DNA of 64,000 bases from Aplectana chamaeleonis (lineage: Eukaryota; Nematoda; Chromadorea; Rhabditida; Cosmocercidae): contig JAPDOI010001349.1 of assembly GCA_029168955.1 (NCBI GenBank), forward strand, positions 124,001 through 188,000, given 5' to 3'. The stretch's first letter is position 1; each line of letters starts with the position of its first letter. This document shows positions 48,901 through 61,700 of the stretch, piece by piece. The position numbers and the translations under genes were made by a program. The notes beneath the pieces were generated by a model. It was not told where the DNA came from, did no database searches, and was given only the letters and a program-made list of their open reading frames with translations.

Positions 48901-50939
48901 CAACTACTTTACTTTTTACTGCTTATCATATCAAGTGATATTATCAGTTGGTAAATCAAATCGCTAAAACACGTTGTAGGCTGTACTTTTTGATGGGAAG
49001 GGACAGGGAAAGTGAATGACAAGTTTGTTACTTACTGTTTCACATCAACTACTTTTACTTCTTACTGCTTATTATATCAAGTGATATTATCAGTTGGTAG
49101 ATCAAATCGCTAAAACACGTTGTAGGCTGTACTTTTCGATGGGAAGGGACAGGGAAAGTGAATAACAAGTTTGTTACTTACTGTTTCACATCAACTACTT
49201 TACTTTTTACTGCTTATCATATCAAGTGATATTATCAGTTGGTAGATCAAATCGTTAAAACACGTTGTAGGCTGTACTTTCCGATGGGAAGGGACAGGGA
49301 AAGTGAATAACAAGTTTGTTACTTACTGTTTCACATCAACTACTTTACTTTTTACTGCTTATCATATCAAGTGATATTATCAGTTGGTAAATCAAATCGC
49401 TAAAACACGTTGTAGGCTGTACTTTTTGAGGGGAAGGGACAGGGAAAGTGAATAACAAGTTTGTTACTTACTGTTTCACATCAACTACTTTACTTCTTAC
49501 TGCTTATTATATCAAGTGATATTATCAGTTGGTAGATCAAATCGCTAAAACACGTTGTAGGCTGTACTTTTCGATGGGAAGGGACAGGGAAAGTGACTAA
49601 CAAGTTTGTTACTTACTGTTTCAAACAACTACTTTACTTCTTACTGCTTATCATATCAAGTGATATTATCAGTTGGTAGATCAAATCGCTAAAACACGTC
49701 GTAGGCTGTACTTTTCGATGGGAAGGGACAGGGAAAGTGACTAACAAGTTTGTTACTTACTGTTTCACATTAACTACTTTACTTTTTACTGCTTATCATA
49801 TCATGCGATATTATCAGTTGGTAGATCAAATCGCTAAAACACGTTGTAGGCTGTACTTTTCGATGGGAAGGGACAGGGAAAGTGACTAACAAGTTTGTTA
49901 CTTACTGTTTCACAACAACTACTTTACTTCTTACTGCTTATCATATCAAGTGATATTATCAGTTGGTCGATCAAATCGCTAAAACACGTTGTAGGCTGTA
50001 CTTTTTCAAAGGGGAGGGACAGGGGAAGTGACTAACAAGTTTGTTACTTACTGTTTCACATCAACTACTTTACTTCTTACTGCTTATCATATCAAGTGAT
50101 ATTATCAGTTGGTAGCTCAAATCGCTAAAACACGTTGTAGGCTGTACTTTTCGATGGGGAGGGACAGGGAGAGTGAATAACAAGTTTGTTACTTACTGTT
50201 TCACATCAACTACTTTACTTTTTACTGCTTATCATATCAAGTGATATTATCAGTTGGTAGATCAAATCGCTAAAACACGTTTTAGGCTGTACTTTTCGAT
50301 GGGAAGGGACAGGGGAAGTGAATGACAAGTTTGTTACTTACTGTTTCACATCAACTACTTTACTTCTTACTGCTTATCATATCAAGTGATATTATCAGTT
50401 GGTAGATCAAATCGCTAAAACACGTTGTAGGCTGTACTTTTCGATGGGAAGGGACAGGGAAAGTGAATAACAAGTTTGTTACTTACTGTTTCACATCAAC
50501 TACTTTACTTTTTACTGCCTATCATATCATGTGATATTATCAGTTGGTAGATCAAATCGCTAAAACACGTTGTAGGCTGTACTTTTCGATGGGAAGGGAC
50601 AGGGAAAGTGAATAACAAGTTTGTTACTTACTGTTTCACATCAACTACTTTACTTCTTACTGCTTATCATATCATGTGATATTATCAGTTGGTAGATCAA
50701 ATCGCTAAAACACGTTGTAGGCTGTACTTTTTGATGGGAAGGGACAGGGAAAGTGAATGATAAGTTTGTTACTTACTGTTTCACATCAAGTACTTTACTT
50801 CTTACTGCTTATCATATCATGTGATATTATCAGTTGGTAGATCAAATCGCTAAAACACGTTGTAGGCTGTACTTTTTGATGGGAAGGGACAGGGAAAGTG
50901 AATAACAAAATTGTTACTTACTGTTTCACATCAACTACT

Positions 50940-50980
50940 TTACTTCCTACTGCTTATCGGTAGATCAAATCGCTAAAACA
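50940..50980. repeat. Satellite monomer lacking the dyad
   Basis: After TGCTTATC (ending 50958) the sequence jumps to GGTAGATC, a 22-bp deletion that removes the dyad and part of the following motif. The neighbours on both sides are full length. Confidence 0.85.
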
Positions 50981-53410
50981 CGTTGTAGGCTGTACTTTTC
51001 GATGGGAAGGGACAGGGAAAGTGAATAACAAGTTTGTTACTTACTGTTTCACATCAACTACTTTACTTTTTACTGCTTATCATATCAAGCGATATTATCA
51101 GTTGGTAGATCAAATTGCTAAAACACGTTGTAGGCTGTACTTTTCGATGGGAAGGGACAGGGAAAGTGAATAACAAGTTTGTTACTTACTGTTTCACATC
51201 AACTACTTTACTTTTTACTGCTTATCATATCAAGCGATATTATCAGTTGGTAGATCAAATCGCTAAAACACGTTGTAGGCTGTACTTTTCGATGGGAAGG
51301 GACAGGGAAAGTGAATAACAAGTTTGTTACTTACTGTTTCACATCAACTACTTTACTTTTTACTGCTTATCATATCAAGTGATATTATCAGTTGGTAGAT
51401 CAAATCGCTAAAACACGTTGTAGGCTGTACTTTTCGATGGGAAGGGACAGGGAAAGCGACTAAGAAGTTTGTTACTTACTGTTTCACATCAACTACTTTA
51501 CTTCTTACTGCTTGTCATATCAAATGATAGTATGAGTTGGTAGATCAAATCGCTAAAACACGTTGTAGGCTGTACTTTTCGATGGGAAGGGACAGGGAAA
51601 GTGAATAACAAGTTTGTTACTTACTGTTTCACATCAACTACTTTACTTCTTACTGCTTATCATATCATGTGATATTATCAGTTGGTAGATCAAATCGCTA
51701 AAACACGTTGTAGGCTGTACTTTTCGATGGAAAGGGACAGGGAAAGTGAATAACAAGTTTGTTACTTACTGTTTCACATCAACTACTTTACTTCTTACTG
51801 CTTATCATATCAAGTGATATTATCAGTTGGTAAATCAAATCGCTAAAACACGTTGTAGGCTGTACTTTTCGATGGAAAGGGACAGGGAAAGTGAATAACA
51901 AGTTTGTTACTTACTGTTTCACATCAACTACTTTACTTCTTACTGCTTATCATATCATGTGATATTATCAGTTGGTAGATCAAATCGCTAAAACACGTTG
52001 TAGGCTGTACTTTTCGATGGGAAGGGACAGGGAAAGTGAATGACAAGTTTGTTACTTACTGTTTCACATCAACTACTTTTACTTCTTACTGCTTATTATA
52101 TCAAGTGATATTATCAGTTGGTAGATCAAATCGCTAAAACACGTTGTAGGCTGTACTTTTCGATGGAAAGGGACAGGGAAAGTGAATAACAAGTTTGTTA
52201 CTTACTGTTTCATATCAACTACTTTACTTTTTACTGCTTATCATATCAAGTGATATTATCAGTTGGTAAATCAAATCGCTAAAACACGTTGTAGGCTGTA
52301 CTTTTCGATGGGAAGGGACAGGGAAAGTGAATAACAAGTTTGTTACTTACTGTTTCACATCAACTACTTTACTTCTTACTGCTTATCATATCAAGTGATA
52401 TTATCAGTTGGTAAATCAAATCGCTAAAACACGTTGTAAGCTGTACTTTTCGATGGGAAGGGACAGGGAAAGTGAATAACAAGTTTGTTACTTACTGTTT
52501 CACATCAACTACTTTACTTCTTACTGCTTATCATATCAAGTGATATTATCAGTTGGTAGATCAAATCGCTAAAACACGTTGTAGGCTGTACTTTTCGATG
52601 GGAAGGGACAGGGAAAGTGAATAACAAGTTTGTTACTTACTGTTTCACATCAACTACTTTACTTCTTACTGCTTATCATATCAAGTGATATTATCAGTTG
52701 GTAGATCAAATCGCTAAAACACGTTGTAGGCTGTACTTTTCGATGGGAAGGGACAGGGAAAGTGAATAACAAGTTTGTTACTTACTGTTTCACATCAACT
52801 ACTTTACTTTTTACTGCTTATCATATCAAGTGATATTATCAGTTGGTAGATCAAATCGCTAAAACACGTTGTAGGCTGTACTTTTCGATGGGAAGGGACA
52901 GGGAAAGTGAATAACAAGTTTGTTACTTACTGTTTCACATCAACTACTTTACTTTTTACTGCTTATCATATCAAGCGATATTATCAGTTGGTAGATCAAA
53001 TCGCTAAAACACGTTGTAGGCTGTACTTTTCGATGGGAAGGGACAGGGAAAGTGAATGACAAGTTTGTTACTTACTGTTTCACATCAACTACTTTACTTC
53101 TTACTGCTTATCATATCAAGTGATATTATCAGTTGGTAGATCAAATCGCTAAAACACGTTGTAGGCTGTACTTTTCGATGGGAAGGGACAGGGAAAGTGA
53201 ATAACAAGTTTGTTACTTACTGTTTCACATCAACTACTTTACTTCTTACTGCTTATCATATCACATGATATTATCAGTTTGTAGATCAAATCGCTAAAAC
53301 ACGTTGTAGGCTGTACTTTTCGATGGGAAGGGACAGGGAAAGTGAATAACAAGTTTGTTACTTACTGTTTCACATCAACTACTTTACTTTTTACTGCTTA
53401 TCATATCAAG

Positions 53411-55731
53411 CGATATTATCAGTTGGTAGATCAAATTGCTAAAACACGTTGTAGGCTGTACTTTTCGATGGGAAGGGACAGGGAAAGTGAATAACAAGTT
53501 TGTTACTTACTGTTTCACATCAACTACTTTACTTCTTACTGCTTATCATATCAAGCGATATTATCAGTTGGTAGATCAAATCGCTAAAACACGTTGTAGG
53601 CTGTACTTTTCGACGGAAAGGGACAGGGAAAGTGAATAACAAGTTTGTTACTTACTGTTTCACATCAACTACTTTACTTCTTACTGCTTATCATATCATG
53701 TGATATTATCAGTTGGTAGATCAAATCGCTAAAACACGTTGTAGGCTGTACTTTTTGATGGGAAGGGACAGGGAAAGTGAATGACAAGTTTGTTACTTAC
53801 TGTTTCACATCAACTACTTTACTTCTTACTGCTTATCATATCAAGTGATATTATCAGTTGGTAGATCAAATCGCTAAAACACGTTGTAGGCCGTACTTTT
53901 CGATGGAAAGGGACAGGGAAAGTGAATAACAAGTTTGTTACTTACTGTTTCACATCAACTACTTTACTTTTTACTGCTTATCATATCAAGCGATATTATC
54001 AGTTGGTAGATCAAATCGCTAAAACACGTTGTAGGCTGTACTTTTCGATGGGAAGGGACAGGGAAAGTGAATAACAAGTTTGTTACTTACTGTTTCATAT
54101 CAACTACTTTACTTTTTACTGCTTATCATATCAAGTGATATTATCAGTTGGTAAATCAAATCGCTAAAACACGTTGTAGGCTGTACTTTTTTATGGGAAG
54201 GGACAGGGAAAGTGAATGACAAGTTTGTTACTTACTGTTTCACATCAAATACTTTACTTCTTACTGCTTATCATATCAAGTGATATTATCAGTTGGTAAA
54301 TCAAATCGCTAAAACACGTTGTAGGCTGTACTTTTCGATGGAAAGGGACAGGGAAAGTGAATAACAAGTTTGTTACTTACTGTTTCACATCAACTACTTT
54401 ACTTTTTACTGCTTATCATATCAAGTGATATTATCAGTTGGTAGATCAAATCGCTAAAACACGTTGTAGGCTGTACTTTTCGATGGGAAGGGACAGGGAA
54501 AGTGAATAACAAGTTTGTTACTTACTGTTTCACATCAACTACTTTACTTTTTACTGCTTATCATATCAAGCGATATTATCAGTTGGTAGATCAAATCGCT
54601 AAAACACGTTGTAGGCTGTACTTTTCGATGGGAAGGGACAGGGAAAGTGAATAACAAGTTTGTTACTTACTGTTTCACATCAACTACTTTACTTCTTACT
54701 GCTTATCATATCATGTGATATTATCAGTTGGTAGATCAAATCGCTAAAACACGTTGTAGGCTGTACTTTTCGATGGAAAGGGACAGGGAAAGTGAATAAC
54801 AAGTTTGTTACTTACTGTTTCACATCAACTACTTTACTTTTCACTGCTTATCATATCAAGTGATATTATCAGTTGGTAGATCAAATCGCTAAAACACGTT
54901 GTAAGCTGTACTTTTTTATGGGAAGGGACAGGGAAAGTGAATAACAAGTTTGTTACTTACTGTTTCACATCAACTACTTTACTTTTTACTGCTTATCATA
55001 TCAAGTGATATTATCAGTTGGTAGATCAAATCGCTAAAACACGTTGTAGGCTGTACTTTTCGATGGGAAGGGACAGGGAAAGTGAATAACAAGTTTGTTA
55101 CTTACTGTTTCACATCAACTACTTTACTTTTTACTGCTTATCATATCAAGCGATATTATCAGTTGGTAGATCAAATCGCTAAAACACGTTGTAGGCTGTA
55201 CTTTTCGATGGGAAGGGACAGGGAAAGTGAATAACAAGTTTGTTACTTACTGTTTCACATCAACTACTTTACTTCTTACTGCTTATCATATCATGTGATA
55301 TTATCAGTTGGTAGATCAAATCGCTAAAACACGTTGTAAGCTGTACTTTTCGATGGGAAGGGACAGGGAAAGTGAATAACAAGTTTGTTACTCACTGTTT
55401 CACATCAACTACTTTACTTTTTACTGCTTATCATATCAAGTGATATTATCAGTTGGTAGATCAAATCGCTAAAACACGTTGTAGGCTGTACTTTTCGATG
55501 GGAAGGGACAGGGAAAGTGAATAACAAGTTTGTTACTTACTGTTTCACATCAACGACTTTACTTTTTACTGCTTATCATATCAAGTGATATTATCAGTTG
55601 GTAGGTCAAATCGCTAAAACACGTTGTAGGCTGTACTTTTCGATGGGAAAGGACAGGGAAAGTGAATAACAAGTTTGTTACTTACTGTTTCACATCAACT
55701 ACTTTACTTTTTACTGCTTATCATATCAAGC
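53411..55731. repeat. Four-monomer (580-bp) higher-order spacing
   Basis: The diagnostic CGATATT variant of the dyad lies at 53411, 53991, 54571, 55151 and 55731, exactly 580 bp (four monomers) apart, then at 56306 after a short deletion. One extra CG monomer stands at 53556. The TCATG variant also recurs at 580 bp (54711 and 55291). Other variants are not all in register, so the higher-order unit is partly eroded. Confidence 0.6.
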
Positions 55732-58700
55732 GATATTATCAGTTGGTAGATCAAATCGCTAAAACACGTTGTAGGCTGTACTTTTCGATGGAAAGGGACA
55801 GGGAAAGTGAATAACAAGTTTGTTACTTACTGTTTCACATCAACTACTTTACTTTTTACTACTTATCATATCAAGTTATATTATCAGTTGGCAGATCAAA
55901 TCGCTAAAACACGTTGTAGGCTGTACTTTTCGATGGGAAGGGACAGGGAAAGCGACTAACAAGTTTGTTACTTACTGTTTCAAACAACTACTTTACTTCT
56001 TACTGCTTATCATATCAAGTGATATTATCAGTTAGTAGATCAAATCGCTAAAACACGTCGTAGGCTGTACTTTCGGTGGGAAGGGACAGGGAAAGTGACT
56101 AACAAGTTTGTTACTTACTGTTTCAAACAACTACTTTACTTCTTACTGCTTATCATATCAAGTGATATTATCAGTTGGTAGATCAAATCGCTAAAACACG
56201 TTGTAGGCTGTACTTTTCGATGGGAAGGGATAAGGAAAGTGACTAACAAGTGTTACTTACTGTTTCACATCAACTACTTTACTTCTTACTGCTTATCATA
56301 TCAAGCGATATTATCAGTTGGTAAATCAAATCGCTAAAACACGTTGTAGGCTGTACTTTTCGATGGAAAGGAACAGGGAAAGTGAATAAAAAGTTTGTTA
56401 CTTACTGTTTCACATCAACTACTTCACTTCTTACTGCTTATCATATCAAGTGATATTATCAGTTGGTAAATCAAATCGCTAAAACACGTTGTAGGCTGTA
56501 CTTTTTGATGGGAAGGGACAGGGAAAGTGAATGATAAGTTTGTTACTTACTGTTTCACATCAAGTACTTTACTTCTTACTGCTTATCATATCATGTGATA
56601 TTATCAGTTGGTAGATCAAATCGCTAAAACACGATGTAAGCTGTACTTTTTTATTGGAAGGGACAGGGAAAGTGAATAACAAGTTTGTTACTTACTGTTT
56701 CACATCAACTACTTTACTTTTCACTGCTTATCATATCAAATGATATTATCAGTTGGTAAATCAAATCGTTAAAACACGTTGTAGGCTGTACTTTTTGAGG
56801 GGAAGGGACAGGGAAAGTGAATAACAAGTTTGTTACTTACTGTTTCACATCAACTACTTTACTTTTTACTGCTTATCATATCAAGTGATATTATCAGTTG
56901 GTAGATCAAATCGCTAAAACACGTTGTAGGCTGTACTTTTCGATGGGAAGGGACAGGGAAAGTGAATAACAAGTTTGTTACTTACTGTTTCACATCAACT
57001 ACTTTACTTCTTACTGCTTATCATATCATGTGATATTATCAGTTGGTAGATCAAATCGCTAAAACACGTTGTAGGCTGTACTTTTCGATGGAAAGGGACA
57101 GGGAAAGTGAATAACAAGTTTGTTACTTACTGTTTCACATCAACTACTTTACTTTTTACTGCTTATCATATCAAGTGATATTATCAGTTGGTAGATCAAA
57201 TCGCTAAAACACGTTGTAGGCTGTACTTTTCTATGGAAAGGGACAGGGGAAGTGAATGACAAGTTTGTTACTTACCGTTTCACATCAACTACTTTACTTC
57301 CTACTGCTTATCATATCAAGTGATATTATCAGTTGGTAAATCAAATCGCTAAAACACGTTGTAGGCTGTACTTTTCGATGGAAAGGGACAGGGAAAGTGA
57401 ATAACAAGTTTGTTACTTACTGTTTCACATCAACTACTTTACTTCCTACTGCTTATCATATCAAGTGATATTATCAGTTGGTAGATCAAATCGCTAAAAC
57501 ACGTTGTAGGCTGTACTTTTCGATGGGAAGGGACAGGGAAAGTGAATAACAAGTTTGTTACTTACTGTTTCACATCAACTACTTTACTTTTCACTGCTTA
57601 TCATATCAAGCGATATTATCAGTTGGTAGATCAAATCGCTAAAACACGTTGTAGGCTGTACTTTTCGATGGGAAGGGACAGGGAAAGTGAATAACAAGTT
57701 TGTTACTTACTGTTTCACATCAACTACTTTACTTCTTACTGCTTATCATATCATGTGATATTATCAGTTGGTAGATCAAATCGCTAAAACACGTTGTAGG
57801 CTGTACTTTTTGATGGGAAGGGGCAGGGAAAGTGAATGACAAGTTTGTTACTTACTGTTTCACATCAAATACTTTACTTCTTACTGCTTATCATATCAAG
57901 TGATATTATCAGTTGGTAGATCAAATCGCTAAAACACGTTGTAGGCTGTACTTTTCGATGGGAAGGGACAGGGAAAGTGAATAACAAGTTTGTTACTTAC
58001 TGTTTCACATCAACTACTTTACTTCTTACTGCTTATTATATCAAGTGATATTATCAGTTGGTAGATCAAATCGCTAAAACACGTTGGAGGCTGTACTTGT
58101 CGATGGGAAGGGACAGGGAAAGGGAATGACAAGTTTGTTACTTACTGGTTCACATCAACTACTTTACTTCTTACTGCTTATCATATCAAGTGATATTATC
58201 AGTTGGTAGATCAAATCGCTAAAACACGTTGTAGGCTGTACTTTTCGATGGGAAAGGACAGGGAAAGTGAATAACAAGTTTGTTACTTACTGTTTCACAT
58301 CAACTACTTTACTTCTTACTGCTTATCATATCATGTGATATTATCAGTTGGTAGATCAAATCGCTAAAACACGTTGTAGGCTGTACTTTTCGATGGAAAG
58401 GGACAGGGAAAGTGAATAACAAGTTTGTTACTTACTGTTTCACATCAACTACTTTACTTCTTACTGCTTATCATATCAAGCGATATTATCAGTTGGTAGA
58501 CCAAATCGCTAAAATACGTTTTAGGCTGTACTTTTCGAAGAGAAGGGACAGGGAAAGTGAATAACAAGTTTGTTACTTACTGTTTCACATCAACTACTTT
58601 ACTTTTTACTGCTTATCATATCAAGCGATATTATCAGTTGGTAGATCAAATCGCTAAAACACGTTGTAGGCTGTACTTTTCGATGGAAAGGGACAGGGAA

Positions 58701-61700
58701 AGTGAATAACAAGTTTGTTACTTACTGTTTCACATCAACTACTTTACTTTTTACTGCTTATCATATCAAGTGATATTATCAGTTGGTAGATCAAATCGCT
58801 AAAACACGTTGTAGGCTGTACTTTTCGATGGGAAGGGACAGGGAAAGTGAATAACAAGTTTGTTACTTACTGTTTCACATCAACTACTTTACTTTTTACT
58901 GCTTATCATATCAAGCGATATTATCAGTTGGTAGATCAAATCGCTAAAACACGTTGTAGGCTGTACTTTTCGATGGGAAGGGACAGGGAAAGTGAATAAC
59001 AAGTTTGTTACTTACTGTTTCACATCAACTACTTTACTTCTTACTGCTTATCATATCATGTGATATTATCAGTTGGTAGATCAAATCGCTAAAACACGTT
59101 GTAGGCTGTACTTTTCGATGGGAAGGGACAGGGAAAGTGAATAACAAGTTTGTTACTTACTGTTTCACATCAACTACTTTACTTCTTACTGCTTATCATA
59201 TCAAGTGATATTATCAGTTGGTAGATCATATCGCTAAAACACGTTGTAGGCTGCACTTTTCGATGTGAAGGGACAGGGAAAGTGAATAACAAGTTTGTTA
59301 CTTACTGTTTCATATCAACTACTTTACTTCTTACTGCTTATCATATCAAGTGATATTATCAGTTGGTAGATCAAATCGCTAAAACACGTTGTAGGCTGTA
59401 CTTTTCGATGGGAAGGGACAGGGAAAGTGAATAACAAGTTTGTTACTTACTGTTTCACATCAACTACTTTACTTCTTACTGCTTATCATATCATGTGATA
59501 TTATCAGTTGGTAGATCAAATCGCTAAAACACGTTGTAGGCTGTACTTTTCGATGGGAAGGGACAGGGAAAGTGAATAACAAGTTTGTTACTTACTGTTT
59601 CACATCAACTACTTTACTTTTTACTGCTTATCATATCAAGTGATATTATCAGTTGGTAAATCAAATCGCTAAAACACGTTGTAGGCTGTACTTTTCGATG
59701 GGAAGGGACAGGGAAAGTGAATAACAAGTTTGTTACTTACTGTTTCACATCAACTACTTTACTTCTTACTGCTTATCATATCAAGTGATATTATCAGTTG
59801 GTAGATCAAATCGCTAAAACACGTTGTAGGCTGTACTTTTCGATGGAAAGGGACAGGGAAAGTGAATGACAAGTTTGTTACTTACTGTTTCACATTAACT
59901 ACTTTACTCCTTACTGCTTATCATATCATGTGATATTATCAGTTGGTAGATCAAATCGCTAAAACACGTTGTAGGCTGTACTTTTTGATGGGAAGGGGCA
60001 GGGAAAGTGAATAACAAGTTTGTTACTTACTGTTTCACATCAACTACTTTACTTCTTACTGCTTATCATATCAAGTGATATTATCAGTTGGTAGATCAAA
60101 TCGCTAAAACACGTTGTAGGCTGTACTTTTCGATGGGAAGGGACAGGGAAAGTGAATAACAAGTTTGTTACTTACTGTTTCACATCAACTACTTTACTTT
60201 TTACTGCTTATCATATCAAGTGATATTATCAGTTGGTAGATCAAATCGCTAAAACACGTTGTAGGCTGTACTTTTCGATGGAAAGGGACAGGGAAAGTGA
60301 ATAACAAGTTTGTTACTTACTGTTTCACATCAACTACTTTACTTCTTACTGCTTATCATATCAAGTGATATTATCAGTTGGTAAATCAAATCGCTAAAAC
60401 ACGTTGTAGGCTGTACTTTTCTATGGAAAGGGACAGGGGAAGTGAATGACAAGTTTGTTACTTACTGTTTCACATCAACTACTTTACTTCCTACTGCTTA
60501 TCATATCATGTGATATTATCAGTTGGTAGATCAAATCGCTAAAACACGTTGTAGGCTGTACTTTTTTATGGGAAGGGACAGGGAAAGTGAATAACAAGTT
60601 TGTTACTTACTGTTTCACATCAACTACTTTACTTTTTACTGCTTATCATATCAAGTGATATTATCAGTTGGTAAATCAAATCGCTAAAACACGTTGTAGG
60701 CTGTACTTTTTGATGGGAAGGGACAGGGAAAGTGAATGACAAGTTTGTTACTTACTGTTTCACATTAACTACTTTACTTCCTACTGCTTATCATATCATG
60801 TGATATCATCAGTTGGTAGATCAAATCGTTAAAACACGTTGTAGGCTGTACTTTTCGATGGGAAGGGACAGGGAAAGTGAATAACAAGTTTGTTACTTAC
60901 TGTTTCACATCAACTACTTTACTTTTTACTGCTTATCATACCAAGCGATATTACCAGTTGGTAGATCAAATCGCTAAAACACGTTGTAGGCTGTACTTTT
61001 CGATGGAAAGGGACAGGGAAAGTGAATAACAAGTTTGTTACTTACTGTTTCACATCAACTACTTTACTTTTTACTGCTTATCATATCAAGCGATATTATC
61101 AGTTGGTAGATCAAATCGCTAAAACACGTTGTAGGCTGTACTTTTCGATGGGAAGGGACAGGGAAAGTGAATAACAAGTTTGTTACTTACTGTTTCACAT
61201 CAACTACTTTACTTTTTACTGCTTATCATATCAAGTGATATTATCAGTTGGTAGATCAAATCGCCAAAACACGTTGTAGGCTGTACTTTTCGATGGGAAG
61301 GGACAGGGAAAGTGAATAACAAGTTTGTTACTTACTGTTTCACATCAACTACTTTACTTTTTACTGCTTATCATATCAAGCGATATTATCAGTTGGTAGA
61401 TCAAATCGCTAAAACACGTTGTAGGCTGTACTTTTCGATGGGAAGGGACAGGGAAAGTGAATAACAAGTTTGTTACTTACTGTTTCACATCAACTACTTT
61501 ACTTCTTACTGCTTATCATATCAAGTGATATTATCAGTTGGTAAATCAAATCGCTAAAACACGTTGTAGGCTGTACTTTTCGATGGAAAGGGACAGGGAA
61601 AGTGAATAACAAGTTTGTTACTTACTGTTTCACATCAACTACTTTACTTTTTACTGCTTATCATATCAAGCGATATTATCAGTTGGTAGATCAAATCGCT

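Noticed and set aside
51115..56035. Open frames of 67-71 codons inside the satellite
   Set aside because: They begin at non-ATG codons, repeat the satellite sequence and change frame each unit because 145 is not divisible by three.
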